A DNA stretch of 64,000 nucleotides from an uncultured Porphyromonadaceae bacterium (GCA_902495075.1 CABUVO010000008.1:1-64000), one strand, 5' to 3'. Shown: positions 1-7,964, counted from the stretch's first letter. A program made the numbers and translations. Notes: generated from the sequence alone by a model not told the origin.

Positions 1-61
1 ACATCAGTCTCTTGCGGAGAATCTTATCCCGGCGGGAGAGTGGATGTGCCCGGATTTTCCA

Positions 62-976
62 TTATTGTTGCGGTGTCATCAGCGACATTATGTTTTTGTT
101 GGCGTTGTCTACCGCGGAGGAGTCGAGCGAGGAGAGGTAGATGAGGGTGGTTCTGTCGGAGTCATGTCCCATAGCTTTGCTTATTGTGGAGAGTGGCACA
201 TTGTTGCTGTAGGCAATGCTTGCCCATGCATGGCGCGCTACATAAAGCGTCAGTTTCGTTTCCAGTCCTAACATTATCCCTATTTTCTTAAGGCTTTCGT
301 TTATCCGGTGATAGGCGTTGCGGTATTGCCGTTCGCTGTCGGTGTTGTCGTCCGTTATCAGCGGAAGAAGATATGCCGACGTGCATTCGCCGAGTTTGCC
401 GATCACGGTAAATATCTGTGGCTCTATCCTGACGCGTATGCGCTGATGCGTCTTTCGTCGGAGGTATGTGATGACTCCGTCGATAACATCGCTTTTCTTG
501 AGGTAGGCGATGTCGACAAACGACATTCCGCGCGTATAGAATGCGAACATGAAGACGTTGCGGGCAAAATCAAGATGCGGACTCCGGCTCAGGTCCATGT
601 CTCTGATCCGGCACATGGTCTTAAGTGTCACAGCCCTTTTTTCCGTATGGTCGATACCCGTGTAGACGTATTTGAACGGAGCCGGAGGCAGCTTGACACC
701 GTATTCCTTTGCCCGGTTGGATATCGACCGGAGGTTGCGCATATGGAATGATGTGGAGTTGCGGCAAAGACCGCGATTGCGTAAAAACTTCTCATAACCA
801 GAAAGAAGGGTGGAGTTGAAGTCTGCCCACGCCACTTCCGTGCCTCCCGTGAAGCGCAGAAAGCTGTTAAGCACTATTCCGTAGCGTCTGGAAGAGGGAT
901 TGAGTCCCGCTGCTGACATGTCTGAGATAAGTTTACGGGTGAACGCCACTATCCCCTTTGTTTTCGCTGTTGCCAT
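62..976 (-). CDS. Tyrosine-type site-specific recombinase (integrase)
   Basis: The 304-residue protein has the two-part layout of Bacteroidetes phage-integrase-like recombinases: a SAM-like core-binding domain (about residues 8-100) and a catalytic domain (about 110-300). Visible catalytic positions are Arg149 in TRGMS, Lys175 in RRKT, Arg248 in YVARHAW, His271 in MGHDS and the likely nucleophile Tyr280 in TLIYLSS. The position where many families carry the first His of HxxR is Tyr245, as in many Bacteroidetes homologues. It would catalyse DNA strand exchange, either integration and excision or phase-variable inversion. No attachment site or invertible promoter could be identified beside it, because only 61 bases lie beyond its 3' end. 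The start is the first ATG of the open frame. It is divergent from the sirtuin gene. Confidence 0.9.
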   Translation of the reverse strand: MATAKTKGIVAFTRKLISDMSAAGLNPSSRRYGIVLNSFLRFTGGTEVAWADFNSTLLSGYEKFLRNRGLCRNSTSFHMRNLRSISNRAKEYGVKLPPAPFKYVYTGIDHTEKRAVTLKTMCRIRDMDLSRSPHLDFARNVFMFAFYTRGMSFVDIAYLKKSDVIDGVITYLRRKTHQRIRVRIEPQIFTVIGKLGECTSAYLLPLITDDNTDSERQYRNAYHRINESLKKIGIMLGLETKLTLYVARHAWASIAYSNNVPLSTISKAMGHDSDRTTLIYLSSLDSSAVDNANKNIMSLMTPQQ

Positions 977-1017
977 AAATGAATTGTTTTGTGTTGTGCA
1001 ATCTGAATTAAAATGTG

Positions 1018-1026
1018 TATATTTGC
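1018..1026 (+). promoter_or_regulatory. Promoter -7 box of the sirtuin gene
   Basis: TATATTTGC matches the Bacteroidetes -7 consensus TAnnTTTG. A TTG at 994-996 sits 21 bases upstream as a -33 element. The start codon at 1051 follows by 24 bases. Confidence 0.6.
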
Positions 1027-1050
1027 AAACGAAACAAATCTTTTGTGAAT

Positions 1051-1770
1051 ATGAATGGAAAACCTGTTCTTGTTGTCTCCACGGGCGCGGGAATCAGCGC
1101 CGAGAGCGGAATCTCTACATTCCGCGATGCCGGAGGGCTGTGGGAGAACTATCCGGTGATGCAGGTGGCGTCGGCTGACGGCTTCGCACGGGATCCGGAG
1201 CTTGTGCATCATTTTTATAACGAACGGCGCAAGCAACTGATAAAGGCGCTACCCAATGATGCCCACAAGGCGCTGGCTGCGCTCGAGAAGGATTTCGATG
1301 TCTATGTAATCACACAGAATGTGGATGATCTCCATGAGCGTGCCGGATCGCACAATGTGCTCCATCTTCATGGCGAATTGATGAAGATACGCTCGGTGAT
1401 CGATCCGGATTATATCGAGAGTCTTGATCTCGAGCATCTGGAGACCACTCCTGCAACGCGAGGAAAAAACGGAGACCCGATGCGTCCGCATATCGTGTTT
1501 TTTCAGGAGCCGGTGCCAAATATAGAAAAGGCGGTTGAGATCGTGCGTCATGCGGATGTGTTTGTAGTTATCGGCACTTCTCTGGTTGTTTATCCGGCTG
1601 CCGGGCTTATCCAGTTTGTGCGCCCGGGCGTGCCTATCTATTATATCGATCCGAATCCTGCATCAACAGTCGGCATTCCGAATGTGACCGTTATTAAGGA
1701 GAAGGCAACGGCGGGAATGCGTGATCTTGAGAAAATTCTTGCAGGTTATGCTGAACAACATAAGAAATAA
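1051..1770 (+). CDS. cobB: NAD-dependent protein deacylase (sirtuin, CobB/SIRT5-like)
   Basis: This 239-residue sirtuin removes acyl groups from protein lysines using NAD+. Sir2 motifs are clear: GAGISAESGIS near residues 12-22, TQNVDD at 88-93, catalytic His107 in LHGEL, and GTSLVVYPAA towards the C-terminus. Tyr56 and Arg59 in FYNER match the YxxR pair that lets CobB/SIRT5 enzymes prefer succinyl, malonyl or glutaryl groups, so desuccinylase activity is plausible. The stretch after the catalytic His, where many sirtuins carry two CxxC pairs for zinc, has no cysteines, as in related Bacteroidetes sirtuins. The start is placed at 1051 (MNGKPVL) rather than the upstream in-frame ATG at 1015, which lies before the promoter box. 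Confidence 0.9.
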   Translation: MNGKPVLVVSTGAGISAESGISTFRDAGGLWENYPVMQVASADGFARDPELVHHFYNERRKQLIKALPNDAHKALAALEKDFDVYVITQNVDDLHERAGSHNVLHLHGELMKIRSVIDPDYIESLDLEHLETTPATRGKNGDPMRPHIVFFQEPVPNIEKAVEIVRHADVFVVIGTSLVVYPAAGLIQFVRPGVPIYYIDPNPASTVGIPNVTVIKEKATAGMRDLEKILAGYAEQHKK

Positions 1771-1794
1771 TCTGCCTCGGATTTGAAAAAACAC

Positions 1795-1803
1795 TATCTT
1801 TGC
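1795..1803 (+). promoter_or_regulatory. Promoter -7 box for the 2-oxoacid oxidoreductase operon
   Basis: TATCTTTGC fits the Bacteroidetes -7 consensus. If used, the transcript has a leader of nearly 400 bases that includes the whole palindromic element at 1841-2176. Confidence 0.45.
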
Positions 1804-1840
1804 GACAGATGCGATATGCAACATCTGACCTGAATCGAAT

Positions 1841-2176
1841 TAGACCCCTTCCCGCAAAAAATGTAAAGGCAGGGGTCGCAGATTTGGAGCATATTTGCCC
1901 TTGAAACGAAGGAGCATAGCGGGCTATGTGACTGAGGTGAAAAGGTAAAGATGCCCAAATATGCGAGACAAAAGAAATTTTATAAACACTGCAAACTACA
2001 AATATTAACAAAATGTACCTTGTCATAAGAAACGGAAAGCATTGACCGGTCTCTTTCCGGCTAATTTGCCCAATTCCATCGGTCACATAGCCCGCTATGC
2101 TTCCTCTGGAGTTGAACAAATTAGCTCGAAAATAGACCGCCCGTGCCTTTTACATTTTTTGTGGGAAGGGGTCTAC
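1841..2176. repeat. Palindromic element with 30-base terminal inverted repeats and two inner hairpins
   Basis: The ends (1841-1870 and about 2146-2176) are near-perfect inverted copies beginning TAGACCCCTTCCC. Inside are two hairpins pointing in opposite directions. The first has arms GCATATTTGCCC (1889-1900) and GCCCAAATATGC (1953-1964). The second has arms GCTAATTTGCCCAA (2060-2073) and TTGAACAAATTAGC (2112-2125). Each loop carries the shared core, CATAGC-CC-GCTATG between TCAGTCA-like and CTCCTTC-like flanks (1908-1935 reversed, 2080-2106 forward). The element has no open frame for a transposase, so it is non-autonomous or structural. Related copies occur at 29582-29769 and 39257-39443. 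Confidence 0.75.
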
Positions 2177-2196
2177 CAAAAAACACTATAAAAACT

Positions 2197-2427
2197 ATGG
2201 CAAAAATCAGAGGAGCGGTCACCGTCAACATCGAAAGATGCAAGGGATGCAACCTGTGTGTCGTGGCTTGTCCTACGCATACGTTGGCGCTGCAGCCTAA
2301 CGAGGTGAACGACCGTGGCTATCATTATGCCTTCATGGCGAATCCGGAGAGCTGCACAGGCTGCTGCTCTTGCGCCTGGGTGTGTCCCGACGCATGTATT
2401 GAAGTTTATCGCAAGCGTATCGACTGA
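2197..2427 (+). CDS. korD: 2-oxoacid:ferredoxin oxidoreductase, delta (ferredoxin) subunit
   Basis: This 76-residue bacterial-type ferredoxin has two [4Fe-4S] motifs: Cys15, 18, 21, 25 in CKGCNLCVVACP and Cys53, 56, 59, 63 in CTGCCSCAWVCP. It carries electrons from the oxidoreductase encoded directly downstream. The true start is the ATG at 2197 (MAKIRGAV); an in-frame extension to 2143 would run through the terminal repeat of the palindromic element. It is the first gene of a four-gene operon of delta, alpha, beta and gamma subunits. Confidence 0.9.
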   Translation: MAKIRGAVTVNIERCKGCNLCVVACPTHTLALQPNEVNDRGYHYAFMANPESCTGCCSCAWVCPDACIEVYRKRID

Positions 2428-2485
2428 TGCGAGGGCGTAACAACGTTCTAACCATTCCAACCAAGAAAACACAACGACAAGGAAT

Positions 2486-3574
2486 ATGAAAGAAGAAGTG
2501 AGACTAATGAAAGGGAACGAGGCGATAGCCCATGCCGCGATCCGCTATGGTTGCGACGGATATTTCGGCTATCCCATCACTCCGCAGTCGGAGGTGCTCG
2601 AAACCCTTGAGGAGCTTATGCCGTGGGAGACTACGGGCATGGTTGTGCTCCAAGCCGAATCGGAAGTTGCCGCCATCAACATGGTTTATGGAGGCGCTGC
2701 CTGCGGCAAAGCAGTGATGACCTCATCATCCTCTCCGGGTGTCAGCCTGAAGCAGGAGGGTATCTCATATATAGCGGCGGCTTCGCTGCCGGCGTTGATT
2801 CTGAACGTAATGCGCGGAGGTCCCGGACTGGGCACCATCCAGCCCTCGCAGGCTGACTATTTCCAGGCTGTGAAGGGTGGCGGTCACGGCGACTACCATC
2901 TGATCGTGCTTGCACCTTCCACAGTGCAGGAGATGGTGGATTTCGTGGGTCTTGGCTTTGACCTCGCATTCAAATATACCAATCCAGCCATGATTCTGGC
3001 TGACGGCATCGTGGGTCAGATGATGGAGAAGGTGGTGCTTCCCGAGCAGCGTCCGCGCCGCACTGAGGAGGAGATCCGCCGTCAGTGCCCCTGGGCTGCC
3101 GATGGCAGAAAGGATGGCAGAAAGCGCAATGTGGTGACATCGCTTGAACTCGAGTCTGCCAAGATGGAGGTCATCAACCATCAGCTGCAGGCACGCTATC
3201 GCGAGATAGAGAAAAACGAGACCCGCTGGGAAGAGATCGGTGTGGAAGATGCCGATTATCTGATTGTGGCGTTCGGCTCTATCGCACGCATCTGCGACAA
3301 AGCGCGCGAAATAGCTGCCGAGAAAGGCATAAAGATTGGTATCGTGCGTCCCATCACGCTCTGGCCCTTCCCCACAGAAGCCATCAATAAGGCTGCAGAG
3401 GGGAAGAAAGGTGTGCTCGTGGTTGAGCTCAACGCCGGTCAGATGATCGAGGATGTGCGTCTTGCGGTTCACGACCGTCTCCCCGTGGAGCATTTCGGAA
3501 GAATGGGAGGAATCATCCCAAGCCCCGAAGAGGTTGTGACAGCAATGGAAGAGAAAATCATCAACAGAAAATAA
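2486..3574 (+). CDS. korA: 2-oxoacid:ferredoxin oxidoreductase, alpha subunit (KorA/VorB type)
   Basis: The 362-residue protein has the pyruvate:ferredoxin oxidoreductase domain I fold (about residues 12-190) followed by the domain II transketolase C-terminal-like region (about 240-350). The N-terminal MKGNEAIAHAAIRYG and the YPITPQSEV segment are hallmark sequences. With the beta subunit it oxidatively decarboxylates a 2-oxoacid (2-oxoglutarate or a branched-chain 2-oxoacid) to the acyl-CoA and reduces ferredoxin. Annotation pipelines often label this Bacteroidetes form VorB, and the substrate cannot be settled from sequence. It starts 58 bases after the ferredoxin gene and is followed by the beta subunit after 21 bases. 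Confidence 0.9.
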   Translation: MKEEVRLMKGNEAIAHAAIRYGCDGYFGYPITPQSEVLETLEELMPWETTGMVVLQAESEVAAINMVYGGAACGKAVMTSSSSPGVSLKQEGISYIAAASLPALILNVMRGGPGLGTIQPSQADYFQAVKGGGHGDYHLIVLAPSTVQEMVDFVGLGFDLAFKYTNPAMILADGIVGQMMEKVVLPEQRPRRTEEEIRRQCPWAADGRKDGRKRNVVTSLELESAKMEVINHQLQARYREIEKNETRWEEIGVEDADYLIVAFGSIARICDKAREIAAEKGIKIGIVRPITLWPFPTEAINKAAEGKKGVLVVELNAGQMIEDVRLAVHDRLPVEHFGRMGGIIPSPEEVVTAMEEKIINRK

Positions 3575-3595
3575 ATCCTCTAAAAGAAAGCGAAA

Positions 3596-4357
3596 ATGGA
3601 AATCGAAGATATCATTTGCGAAGAAAACAAGGTTTACAGCAAACCGGAGCTTCTTGAAGAGGTTCACATGCATTATTGCCCCGGCTGCAGCCACGGCGTG
3701 ATCCATAAGCTTCTTGCGGAAGTGATCCAGGAGATGGGTCTGACCGAGAAGACGGTGGGTGTTTCGCCTGTAGGTTGCGCGGTGTTCGCATACAATTATA
3801 TAGATGTCGACTGGGTTGAGGCTGCTCATGGTCGCGCACCGGCGGTTGCAACAGCCATGTCGCGTCTCTGGCCCGAGAATGTCATATTTACCTATCAGGG
3901 CGACGGAGACATGTCGGCAATCGGTACGGCTGAGTCGATCCATGCCGCCAACCGCGGTGAGAACATTGTGATGATATTCGTCAACAATGCGATCTACGGT
4001 ATGACCGGCGGACAGATGGCTCCCACCACGCTCGTAGGTCAGAAGACAGCCACCACGCCTTACGGTCGCCGTGTTGACCTCAACGGTCATCCCTTAGAGA
4101 TTACCAATCTCATGGCTATCCTCGACGGCACTTGCTACGTCACACGTCAGGCTGTGCACACGCCGGCGGCTGTGCGCAAGACCAAGGCTTGCCTAAAGAA
4201 AGCTTTTGAGAACGCCATTGCCAAGAAAGGCACATCCGTGGTAGAGGTTGTGGCAACCTGCAACTCAGGCTGGAAGATGTCGCCGGAGAAGGCTAACAAG
4301 TGGATGGAGGAGAACATGTTCCCGAAATATCCGCTCGGAGATCTTAAAAACGTTTAA
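3596..4357 (+). CDS. korB: 2-oxoacid:ferredoxin oxidoreductase, beta (thiamine diphosphate) subunit
   Basis: This 253-residue beta subunit binds thiamine diphosphate and an iron-sulfur cluster. Visible features are Cys28 and Cys31 in CPGCSHG, the ThDP/Mg motif starting GDGDMS at 102 and ending with the Asn of FVNNAIYGMTGGQ at about 130, and a further cysteine in SPVGCAVF. It pairs with the alpha subunit to form the active site in the cytoplasm. The length is normal for the two-domain KorB/PorB type. The gamma gene begins 10 bases after its stop. Confidence 0.93.
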   Translation: MEIEDIICEENKVYSKPELLEEVHMHYCPGCSHGVIHKLLAEVIQEMGLTEKTVGVSPVGCAVFAYNYIDVDWVEAAHGRAPAVATAMSRLWPENVIFTYQGDGDMSAIGTAESIHAANRGENIVMIFVNNAIYGMTGGQMAPTTLVGQKTATTPYGRRVDLNGHPLEITNLMAILDGTCYVTRQAVHTPAAVRKTKACLKKAFENAIAKKGTSVVEVVATCNSGWKMSPEKANKWMEENMFPKYPLGDLKNV

Positions 4358-4367
4358 ACTGGAAAAG

Positions 4368-4910
4368 ATGAAAGAAGAAATTATTATAGCCGGATTCGGA
4401 GGACAGGGTGTGCTCTCCATGGGTAAGATTCTTGCCTATTCCGGTCTTATGGACGACAAGGAAGTTACCTGGATGCCTTCTTACGGTCCGGAGCAGCGCG
4501 GTGGCACAGCCAACGTTACCGTGATTCTCTCCGACGACAAGATATCCTCCCCCGTGCTCGACCGTTATGACATCGTGATTGCGCTCAACCAGCAGAGTCT
4601 CGATAAGTTTGGCGTGAAAGTGAAGCCGGGCGGCATACTCATCTATGACACCAACGGCATCCACAAGCATCCCACGCGCGACGACATCAAGATCTATCCG
4701 ATCGATGCGATGGAGGCAACCTTGGAGATCGGTAATTCGAAGGCGTATAACATGGTTGTGATGGGTGCGCTGCTTGAGGCTATGGATTATAAGCTCCCCA
4801 TGGAGAATGTGATCAAGGGTCTTAAGAAATCACTGCCGGAGCGCCACCACAAGCTCATCCCGCTCAACGAGCAGGCGATAGAGAAAGGACGTTCTTTGGT
4901 GAATGTTTAA
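4368..4910 (+). CDS. korC: 2-oxoacid:ferredoxin oxidoreductase, gamma subunit
   Basis: The 180-residue protein belongs to the gamma-subunit family (PF01558). It opens with IIIAGFGGQGVLSMGKILAY, the typical glycine-rich start, followed by SYGPEQRGGTANVTV. It completes the four-subunit enzyme. The start is the ATG at 4368 (MKEEIII); the longer frame back to 4248 overlaps the beta subunit gene and is not family-like. Degenerate ATTAAACA-type repeats begin immediately at its stop codon. Confidence 0.92.
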   Translation: MKEEIIIAGFGGQGVLSMGKILAYSGLMDDKEVTWMPSYGPEQRGGTANVTVILSDDKISSPVLDRYDIVIALNQQSLDKFGVKVKPGGILIYDTNGIHKHPTRDDIKIYPIDAMEATLEIGNSKAYNMVVMGALLEAMDYKLPMENVIKGLKKSLPERHHKLIPLNEQAIEKGRSLVNV

Positions 4911-5008
4911 TGTGTAATGTGTAATGTTTAATATTAGACTCGGATTTAGAGTCGAAAGTGGGTCTCAAATTAATTAAACATTAAACATTCAAAATTATAC
5001 ATTATAAA
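4908..5008. repeat. Degenerate ATTAAACATT-type short-period repeats in inverted arrangement
   Basis: TAATGTGTAATGTTTAAT-like units lie at 4908-4935 and their complements (ATTAAACATTAAACATT) at 4973-4990, with an inner imperfect pair AGACTC...GAGTC. Similar units occur at 15225-15300 and 31609-31645. They begin at the stop of the gamma subunit gene. Confidence 0.5.
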
Positions 5009-5048
5009 AAAGGCGGGAGCTCCGGCGGAAAATTGCCGACGCTCCCGC
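5006..5048 (-). terminator. Intrinsic terminator reading leftwards
   Basis: On the minus strand, arms GCGGGAGC and GCTCCCGC (with further pairing CCGGC/GCCG inside) close a GC-rich hairpin followed by a run of six T. It would end a minus-strand transcript such as the small open frame at 5077-5262. Confidence 0.6.
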
Positions 5049-5076
5049 AACATCAAGGTTACGAAAAGGTGATTTC

Positions 5077-5262
5077 TTACTTCAGTTTCCGCGGAGATCC
5101 GAATCTCTGCGGATTTTTTTTCGTAGTCTTCTTAGAGTAATATATCGCCTGACATATCTCGGAAAGCGAGGTCGGCGTTATCACCAGGGCGCGTAACCAC
5201 GATTGCTGTTTACTTTTGTAAATATAACTCCCCTTTACCGTGAATAGTTTTGTAAATCGCAT
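5077..5262 (-). CDS. Small basic protein, doubtful; alternatively part of a small RNA
   Basis: This 61-residue open frame starts MRFTKLFTVKGSYIYK and ends in a lysine/arginine-rich tail (KKTTKKNPQRFGSPRKLK). The tail is encoded by the same bases that form the plus-strand terminator hairpin at 5089-5121, and a minus-strand terminator follows at 5006-5048. No family is recognised. It has its own terminator, and its upstream A/T-rich region could hold a promoter. The region may instead produce a short untranslated RNA. Confidence 0.3.
   Translation of the reverse strand: MRFTKLFTVKGSYIYKSKQQSWLRALVITPTSLSEICQAIYYSKKTTKKNPQRFGSPRKLK
5089..5121 (+). terminator. Intrinsic terminator after the oxidoreductase operon
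   Basis: Arms CCGCGGAGAT (5089-5098) and ATCTCTGCGG (5103-5112) are followed by a run of eight T. It ends plus-strand transcription about 180 bases after the gamma subunit gene. Confidence 0.65.
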
Positions 5263-5302
5263 GTTTTAACTTTTAGCGAGATAAAAATTAACAATTTATT
5301 TG

Positions 5303-5311
5303 TACTTTTGC
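5303..5311 (+). promoter_or_regulatory. Promoter -7 box of ruvB
   Basis: TACTTTTGC fits the TAnnTTTGC consensus. It lies only 3 bases before the ATG at 5315, so if used the transcript would be leaderless or nearly so. Confidence 0.45.
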
Positions 5312-5314
5312 GGA

Positions 5315-6346
5315 ATGGAAGAAGATTTTGACATAAGGGAGCGACTGAACCGTCCGGAGGGGAGCGACCGCGACATCGAGAAGGCGTTGCGTCCGTTGGC
5401 TTTCGACGACTTCAGTGGCCAAGAGAAAATTATTGATAATCTGCGTGTGTTTGTGGAGGCTGCCCGCATGAGGGGAGAAGCTCTTGACCATACGCTTCTT
5501 CATGGTCCTCCGGGATTGGGGAAGACCACGCTCTCGAATATCGTGGCGAATGAACTTGGCGTGGGTTTCAAGGTCACATCAGGCCCGGTGCTCGACAAGC
5601 CGGGCGACCTCGCCGGTATTCTTATGAGTCTTGAAGAGCATGATGTGCTTTTCATTGATGAGATCCATAGGTTGCACCCTGTAGTGGAGGAATATCTTTA
5701 TTCCGCTATGGAGGATTTCCGCATTGACATTCTTCTTGACAAAGGTCCGGGAGCAAAGAGCGTGCAGCTCACCATCTCTCCCTTTACCCTGATCGGTGCA
5801 ACTACACGAAGCGGTAGCCTCACGGCTCCATTGCGTGCGCGTTTCGGGATCAACTGCCATCTTGAATATTACGACCATAAGACCCTAAAGGGGATTGTGA
5901 AGCGTTCCGCGCGGCTTCTTAATATCGGCATTGATGAGGAGGCTGCCCTGGAGATCGCGTTGCGCAGCCGCGGCACGCCACGCGTGGCAAACTCGCTGCT
6001 TCGTCGCGTGCGCGATTTTGCTATGGTCAGGGGATCCGGCAGAATCGACCTTGCCATTGCACGTCATGCGCTCGAGGCGCTGAATATCGATCGTTACGGT
6101 CTTGACGAGATTGATAACCGCATATTGTTAAACATAATAGACAAATTCAAGGGTGGTCCGGTGGGGCTGACAACGATAGCCACGGCTATTGGAGAGGATG
6201 CCGGCACCATTGAGGAGGTATATGAACCCTTCCTCATCAAAGAGGGTTTCCTGAAACGCACTCCTCGTGGCAGGGAGGTGACGGAGCTGGCTTACCGTCA
6301 CCTCGGCAGAACGCAGGGACCTGTGCAAACCACCCTTTTTGATTGA
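5315..6346 (+). CDS. ruvB: Holliday junction branch migration ATPase RuvB
   Basis: The 343-residue AAA+ motor drives branch migration of Holliday junctions with RuvA. Walker A GPPGLGKT lies at 64-71, Walker B LFIDEIHR near 112-119, sensor 1 GATTRSG and the arginine finger region PLRARFGI follow, and the C-terminal winged helix ends in KRTPRGREVTELAYRHLG. Length and order match other Bacteroidetes RuvB. The start is set at ATG 5315 (MEEDFDIRER), which aligns with the family. The flippase ATG lies 10 bases after the ruvB stop codon, so the two are likely co-transcribed. Confidence 0.97.
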   Translation: MEEDFDIRERLNRPEGSDRDIEKALRPLAFDDFSGQEKIIDNLRVFVEAARMRGEALDHTLLHGPPGLGKTTLSNIVANELGVGFKVTSGPVLDKPGDLAGILMSLEEHDVLFIDEIHRLHPVVEEYLYSAMEDFRIDILLDKGPGAKSVQLTISPFTLIGATTRSGSLTAPLRARFGINCHLEYYDHKTLKGIVKRSARLLNIGIDEEAALEIALRSRGTPRVANSLLRRVRDFAMVRGSGRIDLAIARHALEALNIDRYGLDEIDNRILLNIIDKFKGGPVGLTTIATAIGEDAGTIEEVYEPFLIKEGFLKRTPRGREVTELAYRHLGRTQGPVQTTLFD

Positions 6347-6356
6347 TATTGCTGAT

Positions 6357-7871
6357 ATGGCTGGAATAAAATCATTGGCGAAGGAGACCGCGGTGTATGG
6401 TCTCAGCAGCATCGTGGGGCGATTCCTGAATTGGTGTCTCGTGCCCCTCTACGTGTATCTTTTCCCTACGGAAGAATACGGTATCGTGAGCTATTTATAC
6501 AGCTTTACAGCCGTGGCTCTCGTGATACTTAATTACGGCATGGAAACAGGTTTCTTCCGATTTGTCAACAAAGAACCGGATCCGGGCAAGGTATATGCGA
6601 CATCGCTCTCTTCTGTCGGCACCACGTCGCTGCTCTTCATCGTATTGCTCACGGTGTTTATCTCTCCCGTGTCGCGATTGCTGTTGCTGCCTCATCATAG
6701 CCTCTATGTCTGGCTGTTAGGTGTGACCGTGGCGATAGATGCGTTTTCCAACATCCCTTTCGCATATCTCAGATATAAAAAGAGAGCATACCGTTTCGCC
6801 GGCATCAAGCTTCTCAATATCGCTGTCAATATCTCTCTTAATCTCTTCTTTCTGCTTGCATGCCCCGCGCTGATGCGTCATGTCCCTGTGCTGGTAAGCT
6901 GGTTCTATGAGCCGGCAGGAGGGGAGGCGTTCGGTATCGGATGGATATTTGTTGCCAACCTCATCTCCACCTTGACCGTGCTGGCATGTCTATTGCCTGA
7001 GCTGCGCGGGCATCGTTTCGGAATCGATGGCACATTGCTCCGGAAAATGCTTGGCTACAGCTGGCCATTACTTATTTTAGGGGTGGCGGGTATCATGAGT
7101 CAGAACATGGGTCAGATGCTTATTCCCTATATATTCAAGGGAAGCGAGGAGGCGGCGCGATCGATGGTTGGAATCTATGGCGCCAACATAAAGATAGCGA
7201 TAGTGATGGTGATGTTCGCCCAGGCATTCCGTTATGCATATGAGCCTTTCATCTTTGCGCAGGCAAAAGGAGATGGAAAGGATGGCGACGGGAAGAAGCG
7301 CGCATATTGCGACGCGATGAAATTCTTCGTGATTTTCGGTCTTTTCATATTCCTCGGGGTGATGTTTTATCTCCCTGTGCTTAAGCATTTCGTCTCTCCC
7401 GCTTATTGGGAAGGACTCGCTGTAGTGCCGGTGATGATGCTTGCCGAACTCTGCTTCGGAGTCTTCTTCAATCTTTCCTTATGGTATAAGCTTACCGACC
7501 GCACGCAGTGGGGGATGTATCTGTCGCTGCTCTGTTTCGCCCTTATGCTTGGACTGAACCTCTGGCTTGTGCCCGCAATCGGTATTCCTGACGGCTATAT
7601 GGGGTCAGCATGGGCAGCCCTGATAAGTTACTTCACTGTGATGGTGGTGTCTTATTTTCTCGGTCGCCGGTATTATCCTCTTCCTTATCAGATAGGACGC
7701 ATGACGCTTTATCTCTTTCTGGCTGGCATTCTCTATTATGCCGGAACCTGTATTGACACTGTGTTTGCTCCCTGGCTACTATATACCGTGCGCACCCTCT
7801 TCCTTGCAATCTATATAGGCGCGGTTGTAATTGCCGAGAAGGTTCCGATGCCCGGGTTCAGGCGCAGATAA
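6357..7871 (+). CDS. MOP-family flippase for cell-surface polysaccharide or lipid-linked sugar
   Basis: The 504-residue integral membrane protein has about 12-14 hydrophobic segments and begins with the amphipathic KSLAKETAVYGLSSIVGRFLN typical of Wzx/MurJ-like polysaccharide biosynthesis proteins. It probably flips a lipid-linked oligosaccharide across the inner membrane. It stands alone with ruvB rather than in a glycosyltransferase cluster, as is common for this Bacteroidetes subgroup, so the cargo is unknown. The start is ATG 6357 rather than an upstream TTG inside ruvB. A terminator follows at 7965-7991. Confidence 0.85.
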   Translation: MAGIKSLAKETAVYGLSSIVGRFLNWCLVPLYVYLFPTEEYGIVSYLYSFTAVALVILNYGMETGFFRFVNKEPDPGKVYATSLSSVGTTSLLFIVLLTVFISPVSRLLLLPHHSLYVWLLGVTVAIDAFSNIPFAYLRYKKRAYRFAGIKLLNIAVNISLNLFFLLACPALMRHVPVLVSWFYEPAGGEAFGIGWIFVANLISTLTVLACLLPELRGHRFGIDGTLLRKMLGYSWPLLILGVAGIMSQNMGQMLIPYIFKGSEEAARSMVGIYGANIKIAIVMVMFAQAFRYAYEPFIFAQAKGDGKDGDGKKRAYCDAMKFFVIFGLFIFLGVMFYLPVLKHFVSPAYWEGLAVVPVMMLAELCFGVFFNLSLWYKLTDRTQWGMYLSLLCFALMLGLNLWLVPAIGIPDGYMGSAWAALISYFTVMVVSYFLGRRYYPLPYQIGRMTLYLFLAGILYYAGTCIDTVFAPWLLYTVRTLFLAIYIGAVVIAEKVPMPGFRRR

Positions 7872-7964
7872 TCCGCGTAGCAATAAAATAGCATAATTTT
7901 GCCAAAGACTATGTAAAAACGCGGATTGAAAATTTTAAATGTTAAAATTTTGCATAAAATCTTG

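Larger units (their letters stand above)
1771..2196. other. 426-base gap holding a promoter box and a palindromic element
   Basis: The gap contains TATCTTTGC at 1795-1803 (a -7 box pointing at the ferredoxin operon), a small hairpin AGATG...CATCT just after it, and then the palindromic element at 1841-2176, which ends 20 bases before the ferredoxin start. The 12-mer AAAAAACACTAT occurs at about 1786 and again at about 2178. No protein-coding frame in it is credible. Confidence 0.7.

Noticed and set aside
1..61. Possible attachment or inversion site beside the integrase
   Set aside because: Only 61 bases lie beyond the integrase stop codon, with no matching repeat seen elsewhere in the window.
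1786..2189. 12-base direct repeat AAAAAACACTAT as a target-site duplication of the palindromic element
   Set aside because: The copies are not adjacent to both ends of the element (43 bases away on the left, next to it on the right), so a simple insertion duplication does not fit.
2765..4090. 441-codon minus-strand open frame across the alpha and beta subunit genes
   Set aside because: It lies antisense to two clear family genes and shows no family-like motif; it is an artefact of G+C-biased third codon positions.
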